NCBI GenBank assembly: GCA_002381185.1
Contig: DFOA01000020.1
Coordinates: forward strand, 248,001 to 312,000
DNA: 64,000 nt
Source: Firmicutes bacterium UBA3553
GTDB lineage: Bacteria; Bacillota; Clostridia; Tissierellales; Sedimentibacteraceae
Reading direction: 5' to 3'
Shown: positions 48,879 to 57,489 of the stretch, piece after piece
Numbering within the stretch: the stretch's first letter is position 1
How the letters are laid out: every line of letters starts with the position of its first letter
Program-made: the position numbers and the translations under genes
The notes under the pieces: generated by a model
The model's input: only the letters and a program-made list of their open reading frames with translations
Database searches by the model: none
What the model was told of the DNA's origin: nothing

Positions 48879-50267
48879 TTATCTTTTAGGAATATGAATT
48901 GCATTTCCGCGTACCGCATGAGCCGCTTCATGAAGAATTTCCCCAACAGTAGGGTGTGCATGAATTGTTGAAGTAATTTCATCCACAGTTGCTTCCAGCC
49001 TTATGGCAAGTGCTCCTTCAACAATCAAATCGGTAGCCCTTGGTCCTGCTATGTGAAGCCCTAATATCTCACCTGTATCCGCATCTGAAACATATTTTGC
49101 AATTCCTCCGGTTTCACCCTCTATCATTGATTTTCCGTTAATATACATGTGGGCAGAACCGACTTTGACATCATATCCTTTTTCTATTGCCTGCTCTTCT
49201 GTCAGACCTACACCGGCAAGCTCGGGCTTTGTATAGACACAGTAAGGTATTGTTTTGAAATCAATTTGAGATTTTTTCTTCATTATAGCTTCAACAGCCA
49301 CCGTTCCTTCGGCTGATGCCGCATGAGCCAGCATTATCCCTCCTGTGCAGTCACCTACGGCATATATATTTTCTATGTTTGTCTGCATATTTTTGTTTAC
49401 CGGTATTCTTCCTCTGTCTGTTTTAATTCCTATATTCTCTAAAGAAAGATTGTCGGTTACAGGCTTTCTTCCGATTGACAAAAGTATCTTTTCTGCAGGA
49501 ATAGACAAATCTCCTTGAGGCGATACAGCATTTAGCTGAAGCCCTTCTGATGATTCGGAAATAGAAACGACCTTCGTATTCAGATAAATATCCACTCCGC
49601 AGTTTATTAATTTTTCCTTTAATGGCTGGACGATATCCTTATCCATATTTGATACTATGTTTGGGAGCATTTCAACTATTGACACCTTGCAGCCCAATGT
49701 TGAATAAACACTGGCTATTTCAGTGCCTATCACTCCTCCGCCTATTATAGCCATGCTTTTTGGAACTTCATCCAGTGAAAGCACCTCATCGCTTGTTATA
49801 ACTCCCGGCAAATTGACTCCGGGCAGCGGAATTATTACAGGTTTTGAACCTGTTGCAATTACGGCATAATCAAACTCAACAATTGTTTCGCCTGCCTCGT
49901 TTTTTACCGCAATTTCCCTTGTGCTTATAAAGCTGCCTTCTCCGGCTATCTTTACAACCTTATTGCTTTTTAATAAGCCTTCCACTCCGGCAACCAGTTT
50001 ATTGATTATTTTGTCTTTTCTTTTTTGCAGCTGTTTCCAGTTTACTTCAGCTCCCGTAATGTCGATTCCAATTTCCTTGAAATCCTTGTTTATATTTTCA
50101 ATCTCAACTGTTGTATGAAGCAGGACCTTAGTAGGAATACACCCTCTGTTTAAACATGTTCCTCCGACCTTATCCTTTTCTACAAGGATTACTTCCGCCC
50201 CAAGCTGGGCGGCTCTTATGGCAGCTACATAGCCGGCCGGCCCTCCGCCTAAAATTACTATTCTCAC
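48879..50267 (-). CDS. acoL: Dihydrolipoyl dehydrogenase (acetoin complex E3)
   Basis: 462 aa. FAD site GGGPAGYVAAIRAA, redox disulfide GGTCLNRGCIPTK (Cys38/Cys43), NAD site AIIGGGVIGTE and C-terminal HAHPTVGEILHEA with the His-Glu pair. No fused lipoyl domain. It re-oxidises dihydrolipoyl E2 with NAD+. GTG start with AGGAGG upstream, 9 bases after acoC. Last gene of the operon. Confidence 0.95.
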   Translation of the reverse strand: MRIVILGGGPAGYVAAIRAAQLGAEVILVEKDKVGGTCLNRGCIPTKVLLHTTVEIENINKDFKEIGIDITGAEVNWKQLQKRKDKIINKLVAGVEGLLKSNKVVKIAGEGSFISTREIAVKNEAGETIVEFDYAVIATGSKPVIIPLPGVNLPGVITSDEVLSLDEVPKSMAIIGGGVIGTEIASVYSTLGCKVSIVEMLPNIVSNMDKDIVQPLKEKLINCGVDIYLNTKVVSISESSEGLQLNAVSPQGDLSIPAEKILLSIGRKPVTDNLSLENIGIKTDRGRIPVNKNMQTNIENIYAVGDCTGGIMLAHAASAEGTVAVEAIMKKKSQIDFKTIPYCVYTKPELAGVGLTEEQAIEKGYDVKVGSAHMYINGKSMIEGETGGIAKYVSDADTGEILGLHIAGPRATDLIVEGALAIRLEATVDEITSTIHAHPTVGEILHEAAHAVRGNAIHIPKR

Positions 50268-50276
50268 TGTAACCTC

Positions 50277-51590
50277 CTATAATAAAAGAAGTCCCGGCTT
50301 CTCTATATATTCTTTCAGCCTTGCCATAAACACAGCCGCAACTGCACCGTCAACAACCCTGTGATCTGCCGTCAGGCTTAAATTCATCATGGGCTTTATC
50401 GTTATTTCTCCGTTTATTACTTTTACTTCATCAACAATAGCATTGACTCCGAGTATCGCCACCTCCGGCTGATTTACTATGGGCGTGAAGGATTCCACCC
50501 CGTACATGCCTATGTTGCTGATTGTAAATGTTCCTCCGTCCAGGTCATCAGGTGTTAATTCATTGGTTTTTGCTTTAATTGCCAAAGCCTTTATTTCTTC
50601 TGAAATTTCTTTAAGGCTTTTTACATTGGCATATTTAACTACAGGTACAAGCAGTCCCTCAGGCAAGGCCACTGCAACTCCCATATTTACATAATTTCTT
50701 GTAACTATTTCATTGCCTTCTGCCGAGCAGTTTAAAAGCGGGAATTCAAGCAATACTTTAGACACAATCTTTACCAGGATATCGGTATATGATACCTTTG
50801 CCGCATCTTTTATTTCATCTCTTAATTGCTTCATACCAGTAGTATCAACCTTTAGATTATATGAAACTGTCGGTGATATCTGCTTGCTTTCCAGCATCCT
50901 CTTAGCAATTACCTTTCTCATGCCGCTCATGGGTTTTCTGAATTCCTGAGGATTTGCGTACCTGGTTAATTCCTGGTTAAGCTTATATTTTATAACATCA
51001 TCTTTCATTATTCGTGTATCTTTTTTTATTTCATTTGTATCCACTCCCAGTTGGACTGCTGTCACTGCAGCGGACGGAGATACTTTTTTCTTTTCTTCCT
51101 TTGATTGTTCGGCAAAACTTTTAATATCATTTTCCGTGACAGAGCCGTCCGGACCCGTACCTTTAACTAACGATATATCCACCCCTAATTCCTGAGCAAT
51201 TTTCTTTGCTCTCGGAGAAGCTTTAACTCTTCCGTTTTTTGCTGGGGTCAAAGCTTCAGAAGTATCATCCTTTATTTCTTTTGTATCTGTTTGAGCCTTT
51301 ATTTCCGGTTTGGCTGCTGCACCTGCCTGATTTAATAAATCTGTTATATCTTCGTCTCTGTCTCCTATGATTGCAACGGGGGCCAGAACCGGTACGGTTC
51401 CTTCCGCAACCAATATTTTTCTTAAAATGCCATCTGCTTTTGAATCATATTCATTTGTTAATTTATCCGTTTCAACATCAAAAATGATTTCTCCCTTTTT
51501 GATTGTATCGCCCTCTTGCTTTCTCCAATTTAAAATGACGCCCTCCGTCATGGTCAGGCCCATTTTAGGCATTACTATATAATTCGCCAT
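50277..51590 (-). CDS. acoC: Acetoin dehydrogenase E2, dihydrolipoamide acetyltransferase
   Basis: 437 aa. One lipoyl domain with ETDKLTNEYDS (Lys43 lipoylated), a linker, an E3/E1-binding domain (SPRAKKIAQELGVDISLVKG), then a second, degenerate copy of that domain (SPSAAVTAVQLGVDTNEIKK) before the catalytic domain ending ADHRVVDGAV. Forms acetyl-CoA from the acetyl group of acetoin. The duplicated binding domain is uncommon. Lies 63 bases after acoX. Confidence 0.93.
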   Translation of the reverse strand: MANYIVMPKMGLTMTEGVILNWRKQEGDTIKKGEIIFDVETDKLTNEYDSKADGILRKILVAEGTVPVLAPVAIIGDRDEDITDLLNQAGAAAKPEIKAQTDTKEIKDDTSEALTPAKNGRVKASPRAKKIAQELGVDISLVKGTGPDGSVTENDIKSFAEQSKEEKKKVSPSAAVTAVQLGVDTNEIKKDTRIMKDDVIKYKLNQELTRYANPQEFRKPMSGMRKVIAKRMLESKQISPTVSYNLKVDTTGMKQLRDEIKDAAKVSYTDILVKIVSKVLLEFPLLNCSAEGNEIVTRNYVNMGVAVALPEGLLVPVVKYANVKSLKEISEEIKALAIKAKTNELTPDDLDGGTFTISNIGMYGVESFTPIVNQPEVAILGVNAIVDEVKVINGEITIKPMMNLSLTADHRVVDGAVAAVFMARLKEYIEKPGLLLL

Positions 51591-51653
51591 ATTTTCCTCC
51601 TGGTCTAATTTTTAAAACTGACTTTTACCCTGTTGTCAGTGCATATAATAAAT

Positions 51654-52658
51654 CTATTGCATTTCTGCTCTGAAAAATCCATTCAACTGTGCTGTTTCCA
51701 AAGCCTTCTTCACATCAACGTGAAAAGGACCGTTTCTGGTAATCTTAAATATATGTTTTTGATTTTCTGAAAACTGTATTTCTCTTTCACCGTCAAGTGC
51801 TATAGTTCCTCTGTAATGGGTTATATACTCATATTCTTCATTCAAATCCAATATGACCGGTTCCGAAATTGAAACAGGAGTTACGACTCCTGCTGCTACC
51901 GCCGCAATAACTTTGCTTTTACTGGTATTAATATTTACATAGGCTCCGAAATCGTCATAGGGAGAAATGATTTTCCTGCACCCTGCTATTGAAGAAAATC
52001 CTATGGAAGCAGGATGACACCTGGAAACAAATATTTTCTCAATGCTGTCCATGTCCCATATGGCTTTTGACCCTACGAATATATCTTTGGATATTACTGC
52101 ATCAATGAGAGCAACGTCCTTAAGTTCATTATCCTTGTAAATTTCTATGCGCTTATCTTTATGGATAAATAAACTTTTATTAAAACGGTCAGAGGCAACT
52201 GCTGCAGCAGCCATACCAGCAACGGTTCCCTCCATCATGACAGGGTAAGCATTATTTGTTCCTGTAGATATTGTTATGATTGGCGTATTTTTTATGACCT
52301 TTGCAACTGCCCTGTTCGTGCCATCACCCCCGAGAGTGACAATACATCCCACATTTACACTCTCCATATACTCTGCCGCTTTCAGAGTGTCTTCTATGCC
52401 GTCAAAGCGCATCATATTTATTACATTTATTTCACATTTCAATTCGTCACAAGTGTTTAGCTTATCCTCAACTCTGTATCCCATATTGTAGGAGTCCGGC
52501 ATCATATAAACCCTTTCAACACCAAGCGCCTGAGACCCCAGTACAATTCTTTCTACTATATTTATTTTTTCGTTATTATCTATTACAGTAGCATGAGAAA
52601 CAAGTCTTCTAATATCCTTTCCCGAAGCAGGATTTGCAATTATTCCGATTGAAATCAC
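51654..52658 (-). CDS. acoX: AcoX-like ATP-NAD-kinase-fold protein of acetoin operon
   Basis: 334 aa. GIIANPASGKDIRRLVSH and TLGGDGTNRAV (the GGDG diacylglycerol/NAD-kinase motif). AcoX is found in many acetoin operons, but its reaction is not established. GTG start with AAGGAGG. A strong hairpin lies between it and acoB, so its expression may be set apart from the E1 genes. Confidence 0.88.
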   Translation of the reverse strand: MISIGIIANPASGKDIRRLVSHATVIDNNEKINIVERIVLGSQALGVERVYMMPDSYNMGYRVEDKLNTCDELKCEINVINMMRFDGIEDTLKAAEYMESVNVGCIVTLGGDGTNRAVAKVIKNTPIITISTGTNNAYPVMMEGTVAGMAAAAVASDRFNKSLFIHKDKRIEIYKDNELKDVALIDAVISKDIFVGSKAIWDMDSIEKIFVSRCHPASIGFSSIAGCRKIISPYDDFGAYVNINTSKSKVIAAVAAGVVTPVSISEPVILDLNEEYEYITHYRGTIALDGEREIQFSENQKHIFKITRNGPFHVDVKKALETAQLNGFFRAEMQ

Positions 52659-52734
52659 GACCTGTTACCTCCTTGTGGCAATCTCATTGCATTCCGGCAA
52701 TTCCCAACATTGTGCTGCAAAATTGGGCTAAGGT

Positions 52735-52773
52735 AAAACGCAGCTTTAATGATATTATTAAAGCTACGTTTTT
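52735..52773 (-). terminator. Intra-operon hairpin between acoB and acoX
   Basis: AACGcAGCTTTAAT (52737-52750) pairs with ATTAAAGCTaCGTT (52757-52770), with one opposed mismatch. It lies just past the acoB stop; no long U-run follows, so partial termination is likelier than complete. Confidence 0.65.
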
Positions 52774-52780
52774 GTTTTAT

Positions 52781-53752
52781 CTAAAATAATGATTTAACTG
52801 CTGAAACAATGTCCTGCTCATTAGGTAATACATAGTTTTCCAGGTTTGTAGCAAATGGTACCGGTGTATTCAGTGCACCTATCCTCTTTATGGGCGCATC
52901 TAATTCAAAGAAACATTCTTCGGCAATCAAAGATGCGATTTCTCCCGTAAACGCTCCCCTCTTTGCTTCTTCGCTGACGATTACAACCTTGTGGGTTTTT
53001 TCCAGCGACTTGAAAATCGTCTCCTTGTCAAGTGGGAACAGGGTTCTTATATCAATTACTTCAACATTTATTCCTTCCTTTGACAATATATCTGCCGCCT
53101 TCATGGAATCCAGCACTTGTCTCCCATAGCTCACAATTGTTGCATCCGTTCCTTCCTTTTTAACCGCAGCTTTGCCAAAAGGTATTGGTTTTACTTCATC
53201 TTCCACATCGCTTTTTACTGAGTACAATATTTTATTTTCCATAAATATTACAGGATTATCATCATCTATTGCCGTAAGCATTAATCCGTATGCATCCTGG
53301 GCATTTGACGGATATACGACTTTTAATCCCGGTACATGAGCGAGCCAGGCTTCAAGGGATTGAGAATGCTGTGCCGCCGCGCTTGCTCCGCCGCCTCCTG
53401 GAAGACGAACAACCATTGGAAGTGTAATTTTACCTCCAAACATGTATCTCATTTTAGCTGCCTGATTTACCAATTGATCCATACCAACAGTAACAAAGTC
53501 CACAAACATTAATTCTGCTATAGGTCTTAGCCCGCATGCGGCTGAACCTACCGCTGCTCCTATTATGACACCTTCTGATATAGGAGTATCTCTTACCCTC
53601 ATTTCTCCGAATTCATCAAACATCCCGGCTGATACGCCAAAACATCCTCCGAATTTTCCAACATCTTCCCCGAAAAGGAATACATCGGGATTTTCCCTCA
53701 TCTTAACGCTCATTCCTTCTCTTATACCTTCAGCATAAGTCATTCTTCTCAT
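52781..53752 (-). CDS. acoB: Acetoin dehydrogenase E1 beta subunit
   Basis: 323 aa, transketolase-like pyrimidine and C-terminal domains: FLFGEDVGKFGG (contains the Glu that activates ThDP), RDTPISEG and EAWLAHVPGLKVVYPS. With AcoA forms the ThDP-dependent E1 that cleaves acetoin to acetaldehyde and an acetyl group. The start overlaps the acoA stop by four bases (ATGA). Confidence 0.95.
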   Translation of the reverse strand: MRRMTYAEGIREGMSVKMRENPDVFLFGEDVGKFGGCFGVSAGMFDEFGEMRVRDTPISEGVIIGAAVGSAACGLRPIAELMFVDFVTVGMDQLVNQAAKMRYMFGGKITLPMVVRLPGGGGASAAAQHSQSLEAWLAHVPGLKVVYPSNAQDAYGLMLTAIDDDNPVIFMENKILYSVKSDVEDEVKPIPFGKAAVKKEGTDATIVSYGRQVLDSMKAADILSKEGINVEVIDIRTLFPLDKETIFKSLEKTHKVVIVSEEAKRGAFTGEIASLIAEECFFELDAPIKRIGALNTPVPFATNLENYVLPNEQDIVSAVKSLF

Positions 53753-54735
53753 CTTACTCTGCCCTCCTCAACTATATCAGTATAAACATCCTCAAGTGCT
53801 GATTCCAATGACGGCATACTGCTTTCATCCGCAAATCTTTCAGCTTCATTAATCATGCTGTCCACATCGGCATTTTCTTTATTAATTTCTGCTTCTGTCA
53901 TAACATTGTTTTCTAACATATATTTTTCAATTCTGGGAATCGGGTCTTTTTTAACCCATGTTTCTAATTCGCCCTCAGGCCTGTAAACGGTCGGATCACC
54001 TTCAAAGTGTCCACGCCATCTGTAGGTCTTGCATTCAATGAGAGTAGGTCCTTGTCCTTTTCTGGCTCTTAAAACAGCCTCACCCACGGCTTCATATACT
54101 GCAAACACATCATTTCCGTCAACTGTTACCCCTGGAATGTTATACGCCGAAGCTCTTACAGAAACATCAGTTATGGCCTGATGCCTTGCCTGGCTCACAG
54201 AAATGCCGTAACCGTTGTTTTCACAAACAAATATAACAGGAAGCTTCCATACACTTGCCAGGTTCAGTGCTTCGTGGAATGTGCTTTGATTTGTAGAGGC
54301 ATCCCCAAAGAAGCAAACACAAACCTGATCGGTCTTTTTGTATTGAATTGCCAGTCCCGCTCCCACTGCAATGTTATGTCCTGCTCCGACAATACCGTTA
54401 GCTCCCAATATACCCTTCGTTGCATCTGCTATATGCATAGAGCCGCCTTTGCCCTTACAGTAACCGGTTTCTTTTTGATACAGTTCCGCCATCATGTGCT
54501 TTAAATCTCCGCCCTTGGCAATAATATGCCCGTGCCCTCTGTGAGTGCTGGTAATATAATCGTCATCTCTTAAATTGGCACAAGCACCTGTTGCAACGGC
54601 TTCTTCGCCTATGTACAAGTGCACAAATCCTCCAACCTTGCCTTCGGCAAATAAGTCTTTTGCCCTTGTTTCAAATTTACGAATCTTTAACATTGTTTCA
54701 TACATATTTTTTACTTGTTCGTTTGTAATTTTCAA
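53749..54735 (-). CDS. acoA: Acetoin dehydrogenase E1 alpha subunit
   Basis: 328 aa. Start placed at TTG 54735, 7-8 bases after GGGAGG; the frame is open to 54753 but that would include the ribosome binding site. ThDP-binding motif GDASTNQSTFHEALNLA (GDG-type, here GDA) ending in NN (CENNGYGIS). GHGHIIAKGGD and YRWRGHFEGDP match the E1-alpha family. The Ala in place of the second Gly of GDG is common in acetoin-type E1. ThDP-dependent cleavage of acetoin. Confidence 0.93.
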   Translation of the reverse strand: MKITNEQVKNMYETMLKIRKFETRAKDLFAEGKVGGFVHLYIGEEAVATGACANLRDDDYITSTHRGHGHIIAKGGDLKHMMAELYQKETGYCKGKGGSMHIADATKGILGANGIVGAGHNIAVGAGLAIQYKKTDQVCVCFFGDASTNQSTFHEALNLASVWKLPVIFVCENNGYGISVSQARHQAITDVSVRASAYNIPGVTVDGNDVFAVYEAVGEAVLRARKGQGPTLIECKTYRWRGHFEGDPTVYRPEGELETWVKKDPIPRIEKYMLENNVMTEAEINKENADVDSMINEAERFADESSMPSLESALEDVYTDIVEEGRVR

Positions 54736-54749
54736 AATATTACCTCCCA

Positions 54750-55124
54750 TCAATTTTTGATTTCAACCTTTACACTTGCTACGGCAACTTCGATAGAGTC
54801 ATCCTTATCTCCGAATTTCGTGAAATAAAGTCCCTCTGTTTTTAAGCCGCCGCTTACGGCTTTTACTGTTACCTTACCTACAGGAAAGCATTTTGACACT
54901 TCTTCGGTGTTTACTTCCTCCGGCCTCGTGACAGCAACCATAACATCAACAAACACATTTTCATTGATATTGTCCTGAGTAAATCCACAAACTTCACTTA
55001 GTCCAACCAGACAGCTTTTAGATATGGCATCCTTTGCTGCTTTAACAGCAGCCTTTGTAACGTCTTGTCCGTGAAAATCTATTCCCATTCCAAATTCAAT
55101 TATGAATCTATTCGTCTCCATCAC
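54750..55124 (-). CDS. Lin0512-family small protein
   Basis: 124 aa. FIIEFGMGIDFHGQDVTKAAVKAAKDAI and ADVMVAV-type strands (here VFVDVMVAVTRPE) mark the Lin0512 family, which often accompanies acetoin dehydrogenase and related operons; function unknown. Starts at GTG/ATG 55124-55119 with AGGAGG very close upstream. First gene behind the sigma-54 promoter. Confidence 0.82.
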   Translation of the reverse strand: MMETNRFIIEFGMGIDFHGQDVTKAAVKAAKDAISKSCLVGLSEVCGFTQDNINENVFVDVMVAVTRPEEVNTEEVSKCFPVGKVTVKAVSGGLKTEGLYFTKFGDKDDSIEVAVASVKVEIKN

Positions 55125-55148
55125 CTCCTGAATCTCTGCTATATATAA

Positions 55149-55164
55149 AGCAATTTATATGCCA
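55149..55164 (-). promoter_or_regulatory. Sigma-54 (-24/-12) promoter of the acetoin operon
   Basis: Minus strand TGGCATATAAATTGCT: GG and GC at the right distance, both elements close to consensus (TGGCAC and TTGCT). It lies 25 bases from the first start codon. Confidence 0.88.
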
Positions 55165-55256
55165 ATATAATAATTTGTACATTATTAATTAACAGCGTTG
55201 AAATTCAAGCCTCTCCACAATGTTAAAAATATTCATTTAATTTCTGCGGCCTAATT

Positions 55257-55368
55257 GTCTCATAAAAAAAGTATCAATATGAGACTATTTTCTCAAATTG
55301 ATACTTTTTATCGAAATAATTAATATATCAACACTTAGGAAGTCTCATACCAAGTTTCAATTTGAGAC
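55257..55368. promoter_or_regulatory. Two AcoR-type upstream activator sites
   Basis: GTCTCA (55257-55262)-n17-TGAGAC (55280-55285), and GTCTCA (55342-55347)-n15-TGAGAC (55363-55368). They lie about 95-205 bases upstream of the -24 element, between it and the acoR-like gene. The second overlaps the extreme 3' side of that gene's untranslated end. Confidence 0.75.
55266..55309 (-). terminator. Terminator after the acoR-like gene
   Basis: 19-base arms (55266-55284 and 55291-55309), one mismatch, A-run and T-run at the outer ends. It overlaps the first activator site. Confidence 0.75.
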
Positions 55369-55374
55369 TCGTGT

Positions 55375-57312
55375 TTATTGTGCTAATCCTTCAATATTGT
55401 CTAAATCAATGGAATATGCTTTTATTTTTCTGTATATTGTAGCTTTGCTGATATTTAAATCCCTTGCCGCTTTCAAAACATTTCTGTTGTTAAAGGACAG
55501 CGCCTGCATTATGCTGTCTCTTTCTATATCCTTTAGATTTAATGATACCGCCTCTTTACTCTGTTTTACAGCATTCCTTACAGGAAGTGCAACATTTCTT
55601 ATTACTTCGCCTTCTGTCATATAGTAGGCTCTTTGTATAATGTTTTTCAACTCTCTGACATTTCCGGTCCACTCATGCTCCATCAGCTTATCTTCAAATG
55701 CATGACTGAAGGTCTTAGTCTTGTTAATTCCTCTATTCTCATCATTGAGACTTTTCAGGAAATATCCGGCAAGCTCCAGAATATCTTCTTTTCTGTTTCT
55801 CAGAGGCGGTATTCTTAAATTTATGACATTTAGCCTGAAATATAAATCCTGTCTGAAAGACCCCTTTGTTACCTCATCAAGCAAGTTCCTGTTGGTTGCA
55901 GAAATAACCCTTACATCCAAATCCCTTTCATATGTTCCGCCGATTCTGACTATCTTATTATTATCCAGCACTCTTAAAAGCTTTGGCTGCACTTCCAGAG
56001 GTATTTCACCTATTTCATCCAGGAAAATGGTGCCGCCCCTTGCCAGCTCGAATTTCCCCGGTCTTCCGCCCTTCATCGCCCCTGTAAATGAGCCGCTTTC
56101 GTAACCGAACAACTCACTTTCAAACAATTCCTTTGGAATTGCCGAACAGTTTATTGCTATGAAAGGACCGTTTTTTCGCTGGCTTTCATTATGTATCGAC
56201 TGGGCATACAGCTCCTTTCCTACACCGCTTTCACCTTCTATTAAAACAGAACAGCTGGTTTTGGAAATTTTCTTTGCCGTATTAATAATTTCAAACATTT
56301 TATCATTTACAGTTATAATATTGTCAAAAGTATAATTAGCCTTAAATCCTGCCAATTTGCTGACTTCCTTTATAACCTGCTTAGCCTCTTTCATCAGTAT
56401 AACAGCACCCGTAACTACCTTTCCTTCTATTAAGGGCGAAATATTTAAAGAACATTCAATTTTTTTGTTATCTATTGAAATAGTCATATCCGAAAAGCCC
56501 AGCTTATTCTTCTTTTCAAAAATATTTTTTTCAATATCAACACCGTTTAATATTTTATTGATGTTAATGTTAAATACATCCTTTTCCTCCATATGGAAAA
56601 GTTCCGGTATTTTATTATTTATTTTTACTATTCTCAGATTATTATCAATAACCATAATACCGTCAAGTATGGAATCAAAGGTTGTATCCACAAGGTTGTA
56701 TGATTCCGAAATAACAAGCTGTTTTTCAATGCAGTTTGCACTGGACGCCGCTATGCCGAATGTATGAGTCTGCACATCCTCCGCACGTCCGGATATGTCA
56801 AAGGATCCTATTATTTCTCCCTTGCTGTTATGTATGGGAGCTGCCGAGCAGGTCCATTTATGATGATATTCGCAGTAATGTTCAGCTCCTATTACCTGAA
56901 TAGGCTTATTTATTGCCAGGCATGTTCCTATTGCATTTGTACCGACGCTTTTTTCATCCCACAAAGAGCCCTTTACAAAATTCAGGCTGCTGTGAATGTC
57001 CATAATATCCTTATTGATAATTAAATCAATAATTATTCCGTTTTCATCTGTTAAAACAACACTGTAACTTGTACTTTTAACCATTTCAAACACATTTTCC
57101 ATTATAGGCCTTGAAAGCTCAATCAGATCCTGCCTCTTTGAGATACTTCCTTTGAGAACGGATTCTTTGGCGGTTGTCCCATAGCCTGCAAGATGATTTA
57201 CTTTCATTTTCCTGCATCTTTCCCATGAGTTCAATATGTCCTGATTTATCTGCTTTGAAGCTATACCGTTATTTACATATGCCAGCCATCTTTCTTTAAT
57301 TTCACTCAACAT
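55375..57312 (-). CDS. acoR: Sigma-54-dependent activator, AcoR type
   Basis: 645 aa from ATG 57312 after AGGGGTG. A GAF-like N-terminal sensor (GSLWDEKSVGTNAIGTCLA and HYCEYHHKWTCSAAPIHN, typical of AcoR), a PAS-like region, an AAA+ domain with GESGVGKE and GSFTGA (sigma-54 contact), and a Fis helix-turn-helix (AARDLNISKATIYRKIKAY). Presumably activated by acetoin and binds the palindromes upstream of the operon. Confidence 0.93.
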   Translation of the reverse strand: MLSEIKERWLAYVNNGIASKQINQDILNSWERCRKMKVNHLAGYGTTAKESVLKGSISKRQDLIELSRPIMENVFEMVKSTSYSVVLTDENGIIIDLIINKDIMDIHSSLNFVKGSLWDEKSVGTNAIGTCLAINKPIQVIGAEHYCEYHHKWTCSAAPIHNSKGEIIGSFDISGRAEDVQTHTFGIAASSANCIEKQLVISESYNLVDTTFDSILDGIMVIDNNLRIVKINNKIPELFHMEEKDVFNININKILNGVDIEKNIFEKKNKLGFSDMTISIDNKKIECSLNISPLIEGKVVTGAVILMKEAKQVIKEVSKLAGFKANYTFDNIITVNDKMFEIINTAKKISKTSCSVLIEGESGVGKELYAQSIHNESQRKNGPFIAINCSAIPKELFESELFGYESGSFTGAMKGGRPGKFELARGGTIFLDEIGEIPLEVQPKLLRVLDNNKIVRIGGTYERDLDVRVISATNRNLLDEVTKGSFRQDLYFRLNVINLRIPPLRNRKEDILELAGYFLKSLNDENRGINKTKTFSHAFEDKLMEHEWTGNVRELKNIIQRAYYMTEGEVIRNVALPVRNAVKQSKEAVSLNLKDIERDSIMQALSFNNRNVLKAARDLNISKATIYRKIKAYSIDLDNIEGLAQ

Positions 57313-57430
57313 AACATCACCCCTAACTTTATATATACCCATATTATGTCATTTATATTTTATCATAAAAAGCAAATGTTTGCACTAATCTTTTTCCCTG
57401 ATGTCCGAAGAAATTAGTTTAGGACATAAA

Positions 57431-57464
57431 AAAGAGAAAATCATGATAATTTGATTTTCTCTTT
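57431..57464 (-). terminator. Terminator of the NhaC-ended operon
   Basis: AAAGAGAAAATCA (57431-57443) and TGATTTTCTCTTT (57452-57464), perfect 13-bp stem, 25 bases past the stop. Together with it the 177-base gap separates this operon from acoR. Confidence 0.9.
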
Positions 57465-57489
57465 AACAGAATATTTTCAAGCATATTAA

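Noticed and set aside
54735..54753. Upstream start for acoA
   Set aside because: It would translate the GGGAGG ribosome binding site; TTG 54735 has proper spacing.
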